Shown: positions 1 through 8,125, numbered from the stretch's first letter. The stretch is DNA of 64,000 nt from Phosphoribacter sp044220725 (GCA_044220725.1 JBGAQN010000002.1:1-64000), one strand, 5' to 3'. The notes: a model not told the origin generated them from the letters alone. Numbers and translations: made by a program.

Positions 1-957
1 CACTCGGAGGGCGGAGAGGGTGACCCAGCGGGACGGCATACCGGGTCCCTCGTCGACCTCGAACCACTGGCGTCCGCCGTGGCGCACATCCAGCGGCCAC
101 CGGCCGTCCGGCATACGGCGACTGCGCAGGTGATCGAGGGCTTCGGTGAGACGCGGGTCGGCGGGGGCTCCGGTGAGTGAGGCTCCGGCGCGCAGGTGGT
201 CAAGGGCGCGGAGGATGCTGTAGACCCAGCGGTGCGGGTGCCCGAGCAAGAGGTAGTCCGCGTCCGCCGGCTCGCCGGTCGTCTTGCGGCGGAACAGGTT
301 TCGCTCGAGAAGGAACTCTTCCCCCGCCTGCCGAGCCGTCCGTGACTCGGGCGTCCCACCCGTGGCGCGCTCGAACTCGAGCAGCCCTTCGAGGACGTTG
401 ATCGTCGAGTCGAACGAGGAGCGGACCGACCCGTTGGCGCGCTCACAGTTCCAGCCGCCGTCGGGCTGGCGCTCGCTCACCAGTCGCGCGGCAAGCGCCA
501 CCATGTCGACGCCGAAGTAGGCGCCGTCAGCAAGCAAGCGCCCGTTGATGCACTCCTCGACCTCGCCCTCCCAGAACGGCTGGTCGCCCTCGTCCCAGCG
601 ACCGTTCTCGCCGACCAAGCGGACGACCCGGCGAGCGGCTTCCGAGCGCGGGTCCAGGCCCCATTCGCGCAGGTCGTTGAGCGCGTATGCCGCGCCCGTC
701 CAGGGCTGCCCCTCCTGCTGCCACGCCTCGCGGGTGAAGCCTGCGGGGACGAACACGCCACCGTCCCAGAGACCGTCCTCGCCTTGTCGGGCGAGCAGGT
801 CTGCGCCCCAGCCGTGGGTTTCGACCTTGGCGCGTTCGGCCTGCCAGACCTGCTCCGGCTCGTCGAGCAGGTCGCGCATGACCTGCCACCGGATTGCGGG
901 GTCACCGTCGAGGAGCCAGGCGATGACGTTGTCCGTCGGCGGGGCGTTCTCGGTCAT
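1..957 (-). CDS. Squalene-cyclase/prenyltransferase-repeat protein, partial (runs off left edge)
   Basis: The frame opens with ATG at 957 and stays open to the first base of the window, so the 3' end is missing. The start reads MTENAPPTDNVIAWLLDG. A later stretch, DGGWNCERANGSVRSSFDST, followed by an Asn-Val-Leu-Glu-Gly-Leu sequence, is the QW-like alpha/alpha-barrel repeat seen in proteins often annotated as squalene cyclase or terpenoid-cyclase-like. No DXDD or VXDDXA catalytic motif is visible in the part present. The substrate is unknown and a true cyclase activity is not supported. It lies just downstream of the MmcQ gene on the same strand. Confidence 0.7.
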   Translation of the reverse strand, partial: MTENAPPTDNVIAWLLDGDPAIRWQVMRDLLDEPEQVWQAERAKVETHGWGADLLARQGEDGLWDGGVFVPAGFTREAWQQEGQPWTGAAYALNDLREWGLDPRSEAARRVVRLVGENGRWDEGDQPFWEGEVEECINGRLLADGAYFGVDMVALAARLVSERQPDGGWNCERANGSVRSSFDSTINVLEGLLEFERATGGTPESRTARQAGEEFLLERNLFRRKTTGEPADADYLLLGHPHRWVYSILRALDHLRAGASLTGAPADPRLTEALDHLRSRRMPDGRWPLDVRHGGRQWFEVDEGPGMPSRWVTLSALRV

Positions 958-963
958 GGGTTC

Positions 964-1356
964 TCAGTCTCCCAACTTTCGTTCCGCGACAAGGCGTTTG
1001 GGTGCCCGAGTGGTCCAGGCGAGATCGACGAGGTCTTCGAGGTCGGCGACGTCGATCCGATCGAGGTGGGCGAGCACGGCATACGAACGGGCGAAGTGCG
1101 GGATCGTGAAGACGACGTTCGGGTCGAAGGTGCCCAGCGCCTCTTCCTTCGCCTCGCGGGTGCCGAGGTGGACGACGATGAGGTCTTCGTAGGGCTCACC
1201 AGTGCGCGGGTCGACGGTGCCTTCGTCGCGGCGGGGTGGGCGGCGGTTGGCGATCGCCTTGCCCGCGACGACGTATGCCGGGCCGCCCCAGAAGGTGCCG
1301 ACCTCCACCTCGGGCAGGGCCATCGCGATGCGCGCCAGGTCGTCGTCCGTCGCCAT
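964..1356 (-). CDS. MmcQ/YjbR family protein
   Basis: This encodes 130 residues starting MATDDDLARIAMALPEVE. The order of features (N-terminal LPEV helix, FWGGPAYVV strand, conserved KAIAN, then IVVHLGTREAKEEAL and FDPNVVFTIPHF) matches the MmcQ/YjbR fold, a small CyaY-like domain often described as DNA-binding. The start is placed at the ATG at 1356 because the conserved domain begins there. The frame is open further upstream, but that stretch has no family resemblance. Its cellular role is not known. It is followed after 6 bp by the terpenoid-cyclase-like gene on the same strand. Confidence 0.8.
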   Translation of the reverse strand: MATDDDLARIAMALPEVEVGTFWGGPAYVVAGKAIANRRPPRRDEGTVDPRTGEPYEDLIVVHLGTREAKEEALGTFDPNVVFTIPHFARSYAVLAHLDRIDVADLEDLVDLAWTTRAPKRLVAERKLGD

Positions 1357-1420
1357 CGCGCCAGTATGCCGCCGCCCCCTGACAGGGTGGTGCGGTGCGG
1401 ATCGGGGCAGTGGCCGCAGG

Positions 1421-1807
1421 TCAGGAGTCAAGCAGCGCGGTGATCGACTCTTCGGTCTGGAAGGGTCGCACCTCGATCGTGCCGCGGCACGCCTTGGACC
1501 CTTCTGCCGCGAGCGCGAGGGCTTCGTCGAGATTGGCCGCCTCGATGACCCAGAAGCCGTCAATATGCTTCTCGGACTGGATGATTGGCCCTGGCGTGAA
1601 CACCGGCGCTTCGCCTCGCGCGTCGACCGTCGTTGCGCTGGACGCGGCCTGCAGCCCATCGGCAAACACGAAGTGTCCGTCGCGCTCAAGCTTGGCGTTG
1701 AACTCGCCCGTGTCGGCGAAGGCCTGGAGCATCGCATCCTTGCTGGGGTAGTTGCCGAACGCCGTCCGCTCGGCCGGGCCGTAGACGGCCAGCAGATACC
1801 TGGGCAT
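1421..1807 (-). CDS. YCII/DGPF-domain protein
   Basis: This encodes 128 residues starting MPRYLLAVYGPAERTAFGNY. It has the YCII-related (DGPF) ferredoxin-like fold: an N-terminal MPRYLLAVYG strand, a GEFNAKLERDGHFVFADGL segment, and a C-terminal EVRPFQTEES strand. Such proteins commonly accompany ECF41-like sigma factors, but no sigma gene is adjacent here. The start at 1807 is supported by an AAGGAGC ribosome site about 8 nt upstream, which rules out the in-frame ATG at 1831. Function unknown. Confidence 0.8.
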   Translation of the reverse strand: MPRYLLAVYGPAERTAFGNYPSKDAMLQAFADTGEFNAKLERDGHFVFADGLQAASSATTVDARGEAPVFTPGPIIQSEKHIDGFWVIEAANLDEALALAAEGSKACRGTIEVRPFQTEESITALLDS

Positions 1808-1918
1808 GCGTCTTGCTCCTTCGCTCGTCATCCGTTGTCACCCGGCCGCCGGCCGCCCGAGGTCGAGCCAGTATGCCGCCCAACCGACGCCCGATGGTGG
1901 GCGCGGGCGCCATACTGC

Positions 1919-2053
1919 TCAGCCGAGTTGCTCCTCCAGCGCGGCGGCGACCGCTTCGAGCTCGGCCAACGCCGCGGTGAGGTCTTCCACGATCTCGCGC
2001 GCGAGCACGTCCGGAGAAGGAGTCTCCTTGACCAGCTGCCCCGAGCCACTCAC
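1919..2053 (-). pseudogene. Possible HsdM C-terminal remnant (44 codons)
   Basis: A 44-residue frame starts at GTG 2053 and overlaps the Fic stop codon by GTGA. Its tail, DVLAREIVEDLTAALAELEA, resembles the extreme C-terminal helix of type I restriction methyltransferases (HsdM). No methyltransferase catalytic domain is present on either side. It is either a decayed end of hsdM or a very small coupled coiled-coil protein. The resemblance is from memory of the family and is short, so confidence is low. Confidence 0.35.
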
Positions 2054-3348
2054 GGCAAAGGCCTTCCCGGGGGAGCGGCGGGGGCGAGCCGATGCGGCGC
2101 GCTATGCCGGGTGTCGAAGCTCGTGCTGGCCAGACGACGCTCTGCCCAGGTGATGGTGTCGAGGACATCGTTGGCCACGAAGGCGTGGGCCCCGGGCCCG
2201 ATCCCCTTGGCCGAGAGGATCCCGGCCTCCCGCAGCTCATCCAACGCCTTGCCTGCCGCCACCCGGGAGACGCCGTGGATCCGCGCCACGGTGGAAGTGG
2301 TCAGTACGGGTGTCGCCGGAAGGTCGGCGAGAATGGCCGCCGTGGCTGAGTCGCTGCGCAGGGCGCGGGTGGCACCCCGAGCTGCGCGAGCCTGTGCGAG
2401 CCGCTCGTCCCACTGGCCGCGCAGGTCTGCCAGCTCAGCCACGATGCGCCTCGCCTGCTCGCACGCGAGCACCGTCGCCTCCGCAAAGACGTTGATCCAG
2501 GCTGAGCGCACCGCCATGCCGGTCAGGGAGTCAGCGCTTGCGGCGACGCGATACGTCGCAAGTCCCTCGAGATAGCGATCCCGCATCGTCGCCAGGACGA
2601 GGCTGATCGGAAGCACCGCGTCCTGGGTCAGGCCACGGCGGGCGAGAACCGTGTGGATGAGTGCGCGGCCGACCCGGCCGTTGCCATCGGTGAAGGGGTG
2701 GATGGTCTCGAACTGAGCATGCATCAAGGCGGCCTGAGCGATAGGGGAGTGCAGTCCCCCGGCGCAATAGGTGACGAGGTCGGCCACCAACCCCGACACC
2801 CGCTCCCAGGCGGGCGGGACGAAGTCCGCGTCGAGGGGATGCCAGTCCGAGCCACCGATCCAGTTCTGCACCGTCCTCAGCCCGTGGTGCCGCGGCTCGG
2901 CGGGGAGGAGCGAGCGATGCAGCGCCACGATGTGCTCGACCGTCACCTGCTCGACCTCGACGAGGCGAGTGGTCGCTTCACGGACGACGGTCATGTTGTT
3001 CGCGACCATCTGTGCCTGATCACTGACGCCCCGCACCTCCTCCCGCTGGCCGAGCTCGGCCAGCGCGACTTGACGTGCGGACGGGGCAATCCCCTCGATC
3101 CGCGAGGACGCGATGGCCTCGGAGCGCAGTAGAAAGCGAGAGATCCCCGCCAGGTCTCGGTGGCCTCTGCCCAGGGCTCGAACCTGCCGTTCTGCCTGCG
3201 CCACCAACTGATCGGTCTCAGGGTCGAGAACCAGGGGCGTGCCGACGAGCAGGTCTGGCACGTAGCGCGAATAGAGACCACTTCGCCGGTCGCGCCGAGG
3301 CAGGTTGGGCTCAGCCGACTCCCAACGCGCCTCCTCCCAGCTGCCCAC
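2050..3348 (-). CDS. Fic family AMPylase-type protein with C-terminal winged helix
   Basis: This encodes 432 residues. The Fic active-site motif HPFTDGNGRVGR is at about residues 217-228. An N-terminal inhibitory motif, SSRIEG at 81-86, fits the (S/T)xxxE(G/N) helix of self-inhibited class II Fic proteins. The C-terminal third contains a helix-turn-helix-like segment (STVARIHGVSRVAAGKALDE) typical of DUF4172/Fic-HTH proteins. Fic enzymes transfer AMP from ATP to a target hydroxyl; the target is unknown here. The GTG start at 3348 is supported by AAAGGA about 8 nt upstream. It lies between two gene remnants (possible HsdM tail and DUF5655 tail), suggesting an eroded defence locus. All active-site residues are present. 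Confidence 0.9.
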   Translation of the reverse strand: MGSWEEARWESAEPNLPRRDRRSGLYSRYVPDLLVGTPLVLDPETDQLVAQAERQVRALGRGHRDLAGISRFLLRSEAIASSRIEGIAPSARQVALAELGQREEVRGVSDQAQMVANNMTVVREATTRLVEVEQVTVEHIVALHRSLLPAEPRHHGLRTVQNWIGGSDWHPLDADFVPPAWERVSGLVADLVTYCAGGLHSPIAQAALMHAQFETIHPFTDGNGRVGRALIHTVLARRGLTQDAVLPISLVLATMRDRYLEGLATYRVAASADSLTGMAVRSAWINVFAEATVLACEQARRIVAELADLRGQWDERLAQARAARGATRALRSDSATAAILADLPATPVLTTSTVARIHGVSRVAAGKALDELREAGILSAKGIGPGAHAFVANDVLDTITWAERRLASTSFDTRHSAPHRLAPAAPPGRPLP

Positions 3349-3552
3349 AGTCGCTATCCTTTCGCCGATCAGCCGTCAACGAAACTTTAGCACGTAAACT
3401 TACATAGCCAGACCGCAGAGAAACGATAGTGGTGATGGTTTCCGTGTGGGCCTGACGCCCCGACGGGTTCGGCCCCCACTGGGCGGCGCAGACCACGTCT
3501 CGGCCCAGGGCGCTCCAGAGGCCCCGACAAGAAGCGCGACATTGTTGGCCTG

Positions 3553-3669
3553 TCAACTCTCCTCGTAAGAGCGCTGGACGAGCGGCAGCGCCCGAACGAG
3601 CGACTCCGCGTCCTTGACCTGCGCCTCCAGATCACCAGTCCCGAAGTGGCCGATGTGCCAACCGTCCCT
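3553..3669 (-). pseudogene. DUF5655 C-terminal remnant
   Basis: A 38-codon open stretch is bounded upstream by an in-frame TAA at 3670-3672 and has no start codon. It begins RDGWHIGHFGTGDLEAQVKD and ends LVQRSYEES. The HIGHFGTGDLE...LVQRSYEES pattern is that of the C-terminal end of DUF5655 proteins, which commonly sit in restriction and other defence loci. The rest of the protein is absent. The remainder of 3349-3775 holds nothing else I can support. Confidence 0.5.
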
Positions 3670-3775
3670 TTAGAAGCCCTACGGGCGGCGGGATGGCGAT
3701 GCCATGGCGGGCATGGCATCGCATCGTCCTTCTCGATTCGGGCCAGTGTCGGTCGCGGCTAGTAGCGTCGCTGTC

Positions 3776-4378
3776 ATGACGACCGTCCTCATTGTGCACT
3801 CGGCCCTCGGTCGGCGCCCAGCTGTCCTGGACCTCGCCGACCGGGTGCGCGCGCTCGGCTTCTCAGCCGTGGCCCCTGACCTGTTCGGCGGGGTTGTCTT
3901 CGAGGGCGGACCGCAGGGGTATGCCGCCGCCATGGCCCACCTGGATGGTGCTCGGGCTGCTGCCGAGGCGGCGTTGAGCGAGGCGTATGCCGCGTGCCCA
4001 GCTCCCGTTGTCGTCATCGGCTTCTCAATGGGTGCGCTGTGGGCGCAGCACCTCGCCGAGCGAGAGCCCGGGGTGGTCGGAGCACTGCTGGTGGCCGGTG
4101 GCGGCCGCTACGGCGCGGAGTTCGGTGACGACGGGAAGTGGCGGGGCGGCATACCGCTGGCTGTGCATCGGATGATCGATGACGGGTGGGTCGACGTGGA
4201 GCCGACCGCGCGTCTGGTCGCGGAGGCGGCGCGCGCGGGTTCGGACGTCTCCGACTACGTGTATCCGGGCAGCGGACATCTCTTTACCGATGTCGGGCAG
4301 CCGGACGAATACGACTCTGGCGCAACGGAGTTGTTTAACGCGCGGGTGCAGGGGTTCTTGACCAGGTTCCCACGTTGA
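3776..4378 (+). CDS. Dienelactone hydrolase family protein
   Basis: This encodes 200 residues starting MTTVLIVHSALGRRPAVLDL. It has an alpha/beta hydrolase fold with nucleophile elbow GFSMG (serine rather than the cysteine of classical dienelactone hydrolase), an Asp in the late strand region (MIDDGWVDVEP) and a final YPGSGHLF that supplies the catalytic His. An in-frame ATG exists at 3704, but the family start is at 3776. It is monocistronic, with the VapBC pair converging from the right. Substrate unknown. Confidence 0.8.
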   Translation: MTTVLIVHSALGRRPAVLDLADRVRALGFSAVAPDLFGGVVFEGGPQGYAAAMAHLDGARAAAEAALSEAYAACPAPVVVIGFSMGALWAQHLAEREPGVVGALLVAGGGRYGAEFGDDGKWRGGIPLAVHRMIDDGWVDVEPTARLVAEAARAGSDVSDYVYPGSGHLFTDVGQPDEYDSGATELFNARVQGFLTRFPR

Positions 4379-4435
4379 GTGGCTCTGGGGGAGCTTTGGC
4401 CCGGCCACGCGAGGCGGGGTTACGTGGCGCGGCCC

Positions 4436-4861
4436 TCAGGACGGCCGGCTCCACCGAACTTTGGGGAAGCGCGCGAAGTCGGCGTCGAAGCTGACGATCT
4501 CGCCCCCGTGCTCAAGGGCGAGCGCCGCGAGGTGGGCGTCGTTGGTCAGGTTGCCCGCCGTGCCCACCTCCCCCAGCAGACCCGAGAGCAGATCGAGGTG
4601 GCGCTCCCCCGAGTGGATGAGGACAGCCGTCGGCGCTCCGACCCAATGACGGACGAGACCGTGTGCCTGCTCGACGGACAGAGGGCGTGGGAACAGACCC
4701 GGCCGGGTCGTGAGACGGATCACCGCGAGAAGGACGATCCAGGCGAGGCCCACCGGCGCGCCTCCTCCGAGTGCGCGATCCAGCCAGCGCTTCGCCACGG
4801 CATGGTCCGCCGCTGACGTGTTCACCGCGCACAGCAGGACGTTCGCGTCGACGATCTTCAC
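4436..4861 (-). CDS. vapC: PIN-domain toxin (VapC family)
   Basis: This encodes 141 residues. The PIN-domain acidic residues are placed as expected: Asp5 in MKIVDANVLL, Asp in NLTNDAHLAALA, and SFDADFARF near the C-terminus. VapC toxins are Mg-dependent RNases that cleave tRNA or rRNA; the target cannot be predicted. Its ATG overlaps the stop of the upstream antitoxin gene by four bases (4858-4861), the usual arrangement for translational coupling in toxin-antitoxin operons. Confidence 0.88.
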   Translation of the reverse strand: MKIVDANVLLCAVNTSAADHAVAKRWLDRALGGGAPVGLAWIVLLAVIRLTTRPGLFPRPLSVEQAHGLVRHWVGAPTAVLIHSGERHLDLLSGLLGEVGTAGNLTNDAHLAALALEHGGEIVSFDADFARFPKVRWSRPS

Positions 4862-5109
4862 GCCCCGCGTCGCATCCCGCTGATGAGGTGTTCGTCCTCA
4901 AGCTCTCCAGCGAGGCGAAGCGCCTTCGTGAGATCGACCGCGGGGACACCGAGATCAAAGCTGGGCGACTCGAACTGCTCTCGCGTGCGCCCGACCGCAC
5001 CCTCCCGGATGGCGTCGTTGAGGGCGCGTTTGAAGGAGACGCCCTTGTCCTTCATCCGCTGTCGGACCAGGTGCTCGGTGTCCGCGTCGAGAGTGACCGT
5101 CGTTCTCAT
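4858..5109 (-). CDS. vapB: Ribbon-helix-helix antitoxin (VapB family)
   Basis: This encodes 83 residues. The N-terminus MRTTVTLDADTEHLVRQ is a ribbon-helix-helix strand and first helix, followed by SFKRALNDAIREG. This is the standard DNA-binding half of a VapB antitoxin. The C-terminal portion would wrap the toxin. It is upstream of and overlaps vapC. An imperfect inverted repeat at 5114-5150, immediately upstream of the ATG, is a plausible autoregulatory operator. Confidence 0.85.
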   Translation of the reverse strand: MRTTVTLDADTEHLVRQRMKDKGVSFKRALNDAIREGAVGRTREQFESPSFDLGVPAVDLTKALRLAGELEDEHLISGMRRGA

Positions 5110-5113
5110 TCTT

Positions 5114-5150
5114 GACAGCTTAGCATCACTTCAATTGATTGCATGCTGTC
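5114..5150. promoter_or_regulatory. Inverted-repeat operator candidate of the vapBC operon
   Basis: Outer arms GACAGC (5114-5119) and GCTGTC (5145-5150) are perfectly inverted, with a TCAATTGA palindrome near the centre. On the minus strand, TAAGCT lies about 7 nt before the antitoxin ATG and could be a -10 element giving a leaderless message. Binding by the antitoxin is inference. Confidence 0.45.
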
Positions 5151-5188
5151 ACCAGCTGGGCGGGCACACGGTAGTTCACGGCTCCTGC

Positions 5189-5254
5189 CATCAGAATTGC
5201 TAGGTCAAGGGCCTCACGTTTGTAAAGTTGAGGCCATCAGATCTGCTAGGTTGA
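5189..5254 (+). repeat. Two 20-bp direct repeats upstream of the DUF4143 ATPase gene
   Basis: CATCAGAATTGCTAGGTCAA at 5189-5208 and CATCAGATCTGCTAGGTTGA at 5235-5254 match at 16 of 20 positions and are spaced 46 bp apart. The second contains TAGGTT (5247-5252), a TANNNT -10 box 6 nt before the ATG at 5259, so the mRNA may be leaderless. The repeats could be tandem regulator sites. Confidence 0.5.
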
Positions 5255-5258
5255 ATCT

Positions 5259-6632
5259 ATGGTCCTTGACTCGTTGGTGACGCGACGGATCAGCCAGATG
5301 TTGCCCGAACTGGTCATGGTCGAGCCGGTGATCGCTCTTCATGGACCACGGTCAGTGGGCAAGTCAACGGTGTTGCGCGGATTTGCGGCAAACGCTGGCG
5401 GCTCGGTCCTGGACTTGGACGACGTCGAGGTTCGCGAGGCGGTCGTCGGAAATTTGAGCTCGATCGTCAGCGGACCTGCCCCCGTGTGCATCGATGAGTA
5501 CCAGCGAGTGCCCGACATTCTGGACGCACTCAAGGCCCGGCTGAATCGCGAGGGCAGTTTGCCGGGGACGGCCGTCATCACGGGCTCGACCCGGCAGGAC
5601 GCGTTGCCTACCACTGCCCAGGCGCTGACCGGGAGGTCGCACGCGCTGACCATCTGGCCGTTGTCCCAAGGTGAGATCGGCGGCATACTTGAGGATTTCC
5701 TGCCTACGCTTCGGGCCGACCCCGAAGGTACCGTCACCCTGTTCTCCACGACCACGACCGCGCGGGCGGAATACGCGGAACGCGTCTGCGCCGGTGGCTT
5801 CCCCCTCGCGTTGCGCCGCTCACGCGCGGCTCGGGCTCGATGGTTCGACGATTTCGTGCGTGCCTCGGTCGAGCGAGACGCCCGGGAACTGAGCCGAATC
5901 CGTGAACGTCAGGCGATGACAGACCTGCTCGCACTGTTAGCGGCCCAGACCGGCCAACTGCTGAACGTCTCCTCCGCCGCGGGCAAGCTGGCTGTCAGCC
6001 GCGCTACCGTAGAGGGCCATCTGCGGCTCCTTGAGGATCTCTTTCTCGTGGCGCGATTGCCAGCGTGGGGTAAGACCCTCCGCTCACGGGTCAGCGTCAC
6101 TCCCAAAGTGCACGTCATCGACTCCGGTCTGGCCGCACGACTGTTGCGTCTCACACCCGACAAGCTCGTGTCCCTCGATGCGGCGGCTCTGGCCGATTTT
6201 GGGAACGTGCTGGAAACCTTTGTCGTTGGCGAGATCCGCAAGCAAGCTTCTTGGCTCGATGAACCCACCCTGCTGGGCCACTGGCGGACCAGCGACGGCG
6301 CGGAAGTAGACCTGGTCATTGAGAATGACGATGGCTCGGTCCTGGCCTTTGAGGTGAAGTCGGGCGAACGGGCACCAGGTCAAGCCTTTCGCGGCCTGAC
6401 CCAGCTGCGCGATGCTCTCGGCGCCCGTTTTGTCGCGGGGGTCATCCTGACGACCGGAACCCGCTCCTACACCTTCGCTGACCGCCTCCACGTGATGCCG
6501 GTTGATCGGCTTTGGACTCACCACGGGCCCCTTCAGGCTCGACCTGCGGGAGAAGATTCCAACGCCGTAAGCAGGACCGAGACCGCAATAGGGTGGGTCC
6601 GTGGTTCGCGTCGTCCACCTGGTCGGCAGTGA
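5259..6632 (+). CDS. AAA ATPase with DUF4143 C-terminal region
   Basis: This encodes 457 residues. The Walker A motif GPRSVGKST is at about residues 29-37 and the Walker B-like VCIDEYQRVP follows. A winged-helix segment (AAGKLAVSRATVEGHLRLLE) comes next, then the DUF4143 region with GAEVDLVI...VLAFEVKSG, which resembles a PD-(D/E)XK nuclease core. This is the common prokaryotic ATPase-DUF4143 family, whose function is not established. No ribosome site is visible, and the -10-like TAGGTT just before the ATG suggests leaderless translation. Its 3' end overlaps the next gene by 32 bp. Confidence 0.85.
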   Translation: MVLDSLVTRRISQMLPELVMVEPVIALHGPRSVGKSTVLRGFAANAGGSVLDLDDVEVREAVVGNLSSIVSGPAPVCIDEYQRVPDILDALKARLNREGSLPGTAVITGSTRQDALPTTAQALTGRSHALTIWPLSQGEIGGILEDFLPTLRADPEGTVTLFSTTTTARAEYAERVCAGGFPLALRRSRAARARWFDDFVRASVERDARELSRIRERQAMTDLLALLAAQTGQLLNVSSAAGKLAVSRATVEGHLRLLEDLFLVARLPAWGKTLRSRVSVTPKVHVIDSGLAARLLRLTPDKLVSLDAAALADFGNVLETFVVGEIRKQASWLDEPTLLGHWRTSDGAEVDLVIENDDGSVLAFEVKSGERAPGQAFRGLTQLRDALGARFVAGVILTTGTRSYTFADRLHVMPVDRLWTHHGPLQARPAGEDSNAVSRTETAIGWVRGSRRPPGRQ

Positions 6633-7230
6633 GCGCGCCGATCTCCTCGCACTGCTCGGCGGGCTTTCCCCCGAGCAGTGGGACGCGCCGTCGCTGTGCT
6701 CCGGCTGGACGGTGAGAGACGTCGCAGCCCACGTCATCGACTATGACATCGCGGGCTGGGCGGGGACTCTGGGCAGGATGCGCTCGGCGGCATACCGCCT
6801 CGACCGGTCGAACGCACTCGGGAGCATCGAGAACGCCCGGCTGGGTCCGGAGGAGATCCAGACGCTCCTCGCGCGGCACCTGCGGCCCCGAGGCTTGCCG
6901 ACGCTCTTCGGCGGGCGCGTTGCCCTGCTCGACGCGCTCGTCCACCATCAGGACATCCGACGTCCGCTCGGACTGCCGCGGGTCGTCCCCGCCGAACGGC
7001 TCGTCCCCGCCCTCAACTTCGCGCGAGTGGCGTATGCGGCCGGGATCCCGCGCCGGATCCGAGGGCTCTCCCTGATGGCCGTCGACCTGGGCTGGGCAGC
7101 CGGACGCGGCCCCCGGGTAGAAGGGCCGGGGGAGGCACTGCTCATGGGGATGGCCGGCAGGTCGGTGGCCCTCGCCGAGCTCGACGGCCCCGGGATGGCG
7201 GTGCTAGCTGGGCGGATCGATGCGGAGTGA
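6601..7230 (+). CDS. Maleylpyruvate-isomerase-type mycothiol-dependent protein (DinB-like)
   Basis: This encodes 209 residues with GTG start at 6601, inside the end of the DUF4143 gene. The segment CSGWTVRDVAAHVIDYD and the later LVHHQDIRRPLGLPR place metal-binding histidines as in the DinB-like maleylpyruvate isomerase/mycothiol-dependent family. These enzymes use mycothiol, the actinobacterial thiol. The substrate is unknown. Its stop lies 38 bp from the left end of the Tn7-like element. Before insertion it would have converged with the AAA ATPase now at 32382-33701. Confidence 0.8.
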   Translation: MVRVVHLVGSERADLLALLGGLSPEQWDAPSLCSGWTVRDVAAHVIDYDIAGWAGTLGRMRSAAYRLDRSNALGSIENARLGPEEIQTLLARHLRPRGLPTLFGGRVALLDALVHHQDIRRPLGLPRVVPAERLVPALNFARVAYAAGIPRRIRGLSLMAVDLGWAAGRGPRVEGPGEALLMGMAGRSVALAELDGPGMAVLAGRIDAE

Positions 7231-7263
7231 GCTGAGCGGGTCCGCCTCGCCGTCAACGTGACG

Positions 7264-7268
7264 GGACT
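7264..7268. repeat. Target-site duplication, left copy (GGACT)
   Basis: GGACT immediately precedes the TGTC terminus of the element and is repeated exactly at 32378-32382 after the other terminus. A 5-bp duplication is the signature of Tn7-like and Mu-like transposition. Confidence 0.92.
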
Positions 7269-7351
7269 TGTCCTGCGCGAAGGAGTTTGAGACTGCCGCT
7301 CGCACGGTTCGACGAGTCTGAGACGAGGTCGCGTCGAGCACTCTGAGACTG
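7269..7351 (+). repeat. Left end of Tn7-like element: terminal inverted repeat and TnsB-type sites
   Basis: The end begins TGTC and has TGAGACTG at 7288-7295, so TGAGAC falls at element positions 20-25. Further copies are TGAGACGA at 7319-7326 and TGAGACTG at 7344-7351. The first 25 bp match the right end read inward at 16 of 25 positions with no gaps. Spaced repeats in the same orientation are what TnsB-family transposases bind. The rest of 7352-7496 shows no gene. Confidence 0.88.
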
Positions 7352-7496
7352 GGGTTCTCTGAACGCGCACCTGGACACTTCCGCGTGGCCACGGGCCTCA
7401 AAGGGCTTCTTGTGCCGACGGCCGCGGCGGCGGCTCAACTAGGACCCGTCCGCGCACTCCAACTCTGACGTCCCCGAGTGACTTCGTACACACTGC

Positions 7497-7516
7497 TCAC
7501 GTGCTGCAACACGTGA
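7497..7516. promoter_or_regulatory. Near-palindrome with paired CACGTG boxes upstream of 7541
   Basis: TCACGTGCTGCAACACGTGA reads as a near-perfect 20-bp inverted repeat, each arm containing a CACGTG hexamer. It ends 24 bp before the ATG at 7541, a position suited to a repressor operator. The regulator is unknown. Confidence 0.4.
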
Positions 7517-7540
7517 TCGCGGACGTAGAGGATGGGACGC

Positions 7541-8125
7541 ATGAGTGACACGGTCCAAGCAGCTCTCATTGGCGCGGCTGTCGCGTCCATCCTTGCCTTG
7601 CTCACTGTTATCACCGAGCGCTGGAAGTTCCGGACCACGGCGAGCGTGGAGACGGCCGCCTGGCGGCGAGAGACCATGTTCTCGGTCGCCCATCGGTACG
7701 TTGACTTGGGCTTTGCCATCTCTGGCATCTCTGACAACGCCCGGCAGGCCAGAGCCCTAGGGAAGGAACTGGTTGCCGTCCAAGAACACCTGAGCGACTG
7801 TCATCGGATGCACAAAGAACTGACAAGCCAACTGACAGCCCTGCGTTTGATCGCTCCAAGTTCGGTGGTTCTCAGCGCGGAGGCCATGCATGACTCCCAC
7901 CATCGCCTGATCAATTCGGCCATGGGTCGGATGGAGCCGAACGCCACGGCCGCAACGACCCTGGACGCCTGGCGCGCGCTCAAGGCTGCCGCGGCCAGAG
8001 ATCGGCTTGCCTTGCTCACATCGATACGGGCCGTGTTTGGTATCGAGGCTGATGTAGTCCCCTTCGGAGCAAAGGTCGAGTCGTCGTGGACAGTGCCGGC
8101 TGACGAGTTCCCCCCACCCTTATAG
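7541..8125 (+). CDS. Single-pass membrane protein of unknown function (transposon cargo)
   Basis: This encodes 194 residues starting MSDTVQAALIGAAVASILAL. An N-terminal hydrophobic segment (about 6-26) is followed by a basic stop and a long helical, charged region, so one membrane anchor with a cytoplasmic coiled-coil-like body is likely. No known domain is recognised. The ATG at 7541 is preferred over the one at 7532 because AGAGGA lies at a suitable spacing. It is the first gene inside the left end of the element, transcribed toward the defence operon with about 170 bp between. That gap (8126-8295) contains only a short GC hairpin and a CTAGCTAG palindrome. Confidence 0.65.
   Translation: MSDTVQAALIGAAVASILALLTVITERWKFRTTASVETAAWRRETMFSVAHRYVDLGFAISGISDNARQARALGKELVAVQEHLSDCHRMHKELTSQLTALRLIAPSSVVLSAEAMHDSHHRLINSAMGRMEPNATAATTLDAWRALKAAAARDRLALLTSIRAVFGIEADVVPFGAKVESSWTVPADEFPPPL

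Noticed and set aside
7231..7268. tRNA gene as integration site
   Set aside because: No cloverleaf or CCA-end sequence is seen at either junction.
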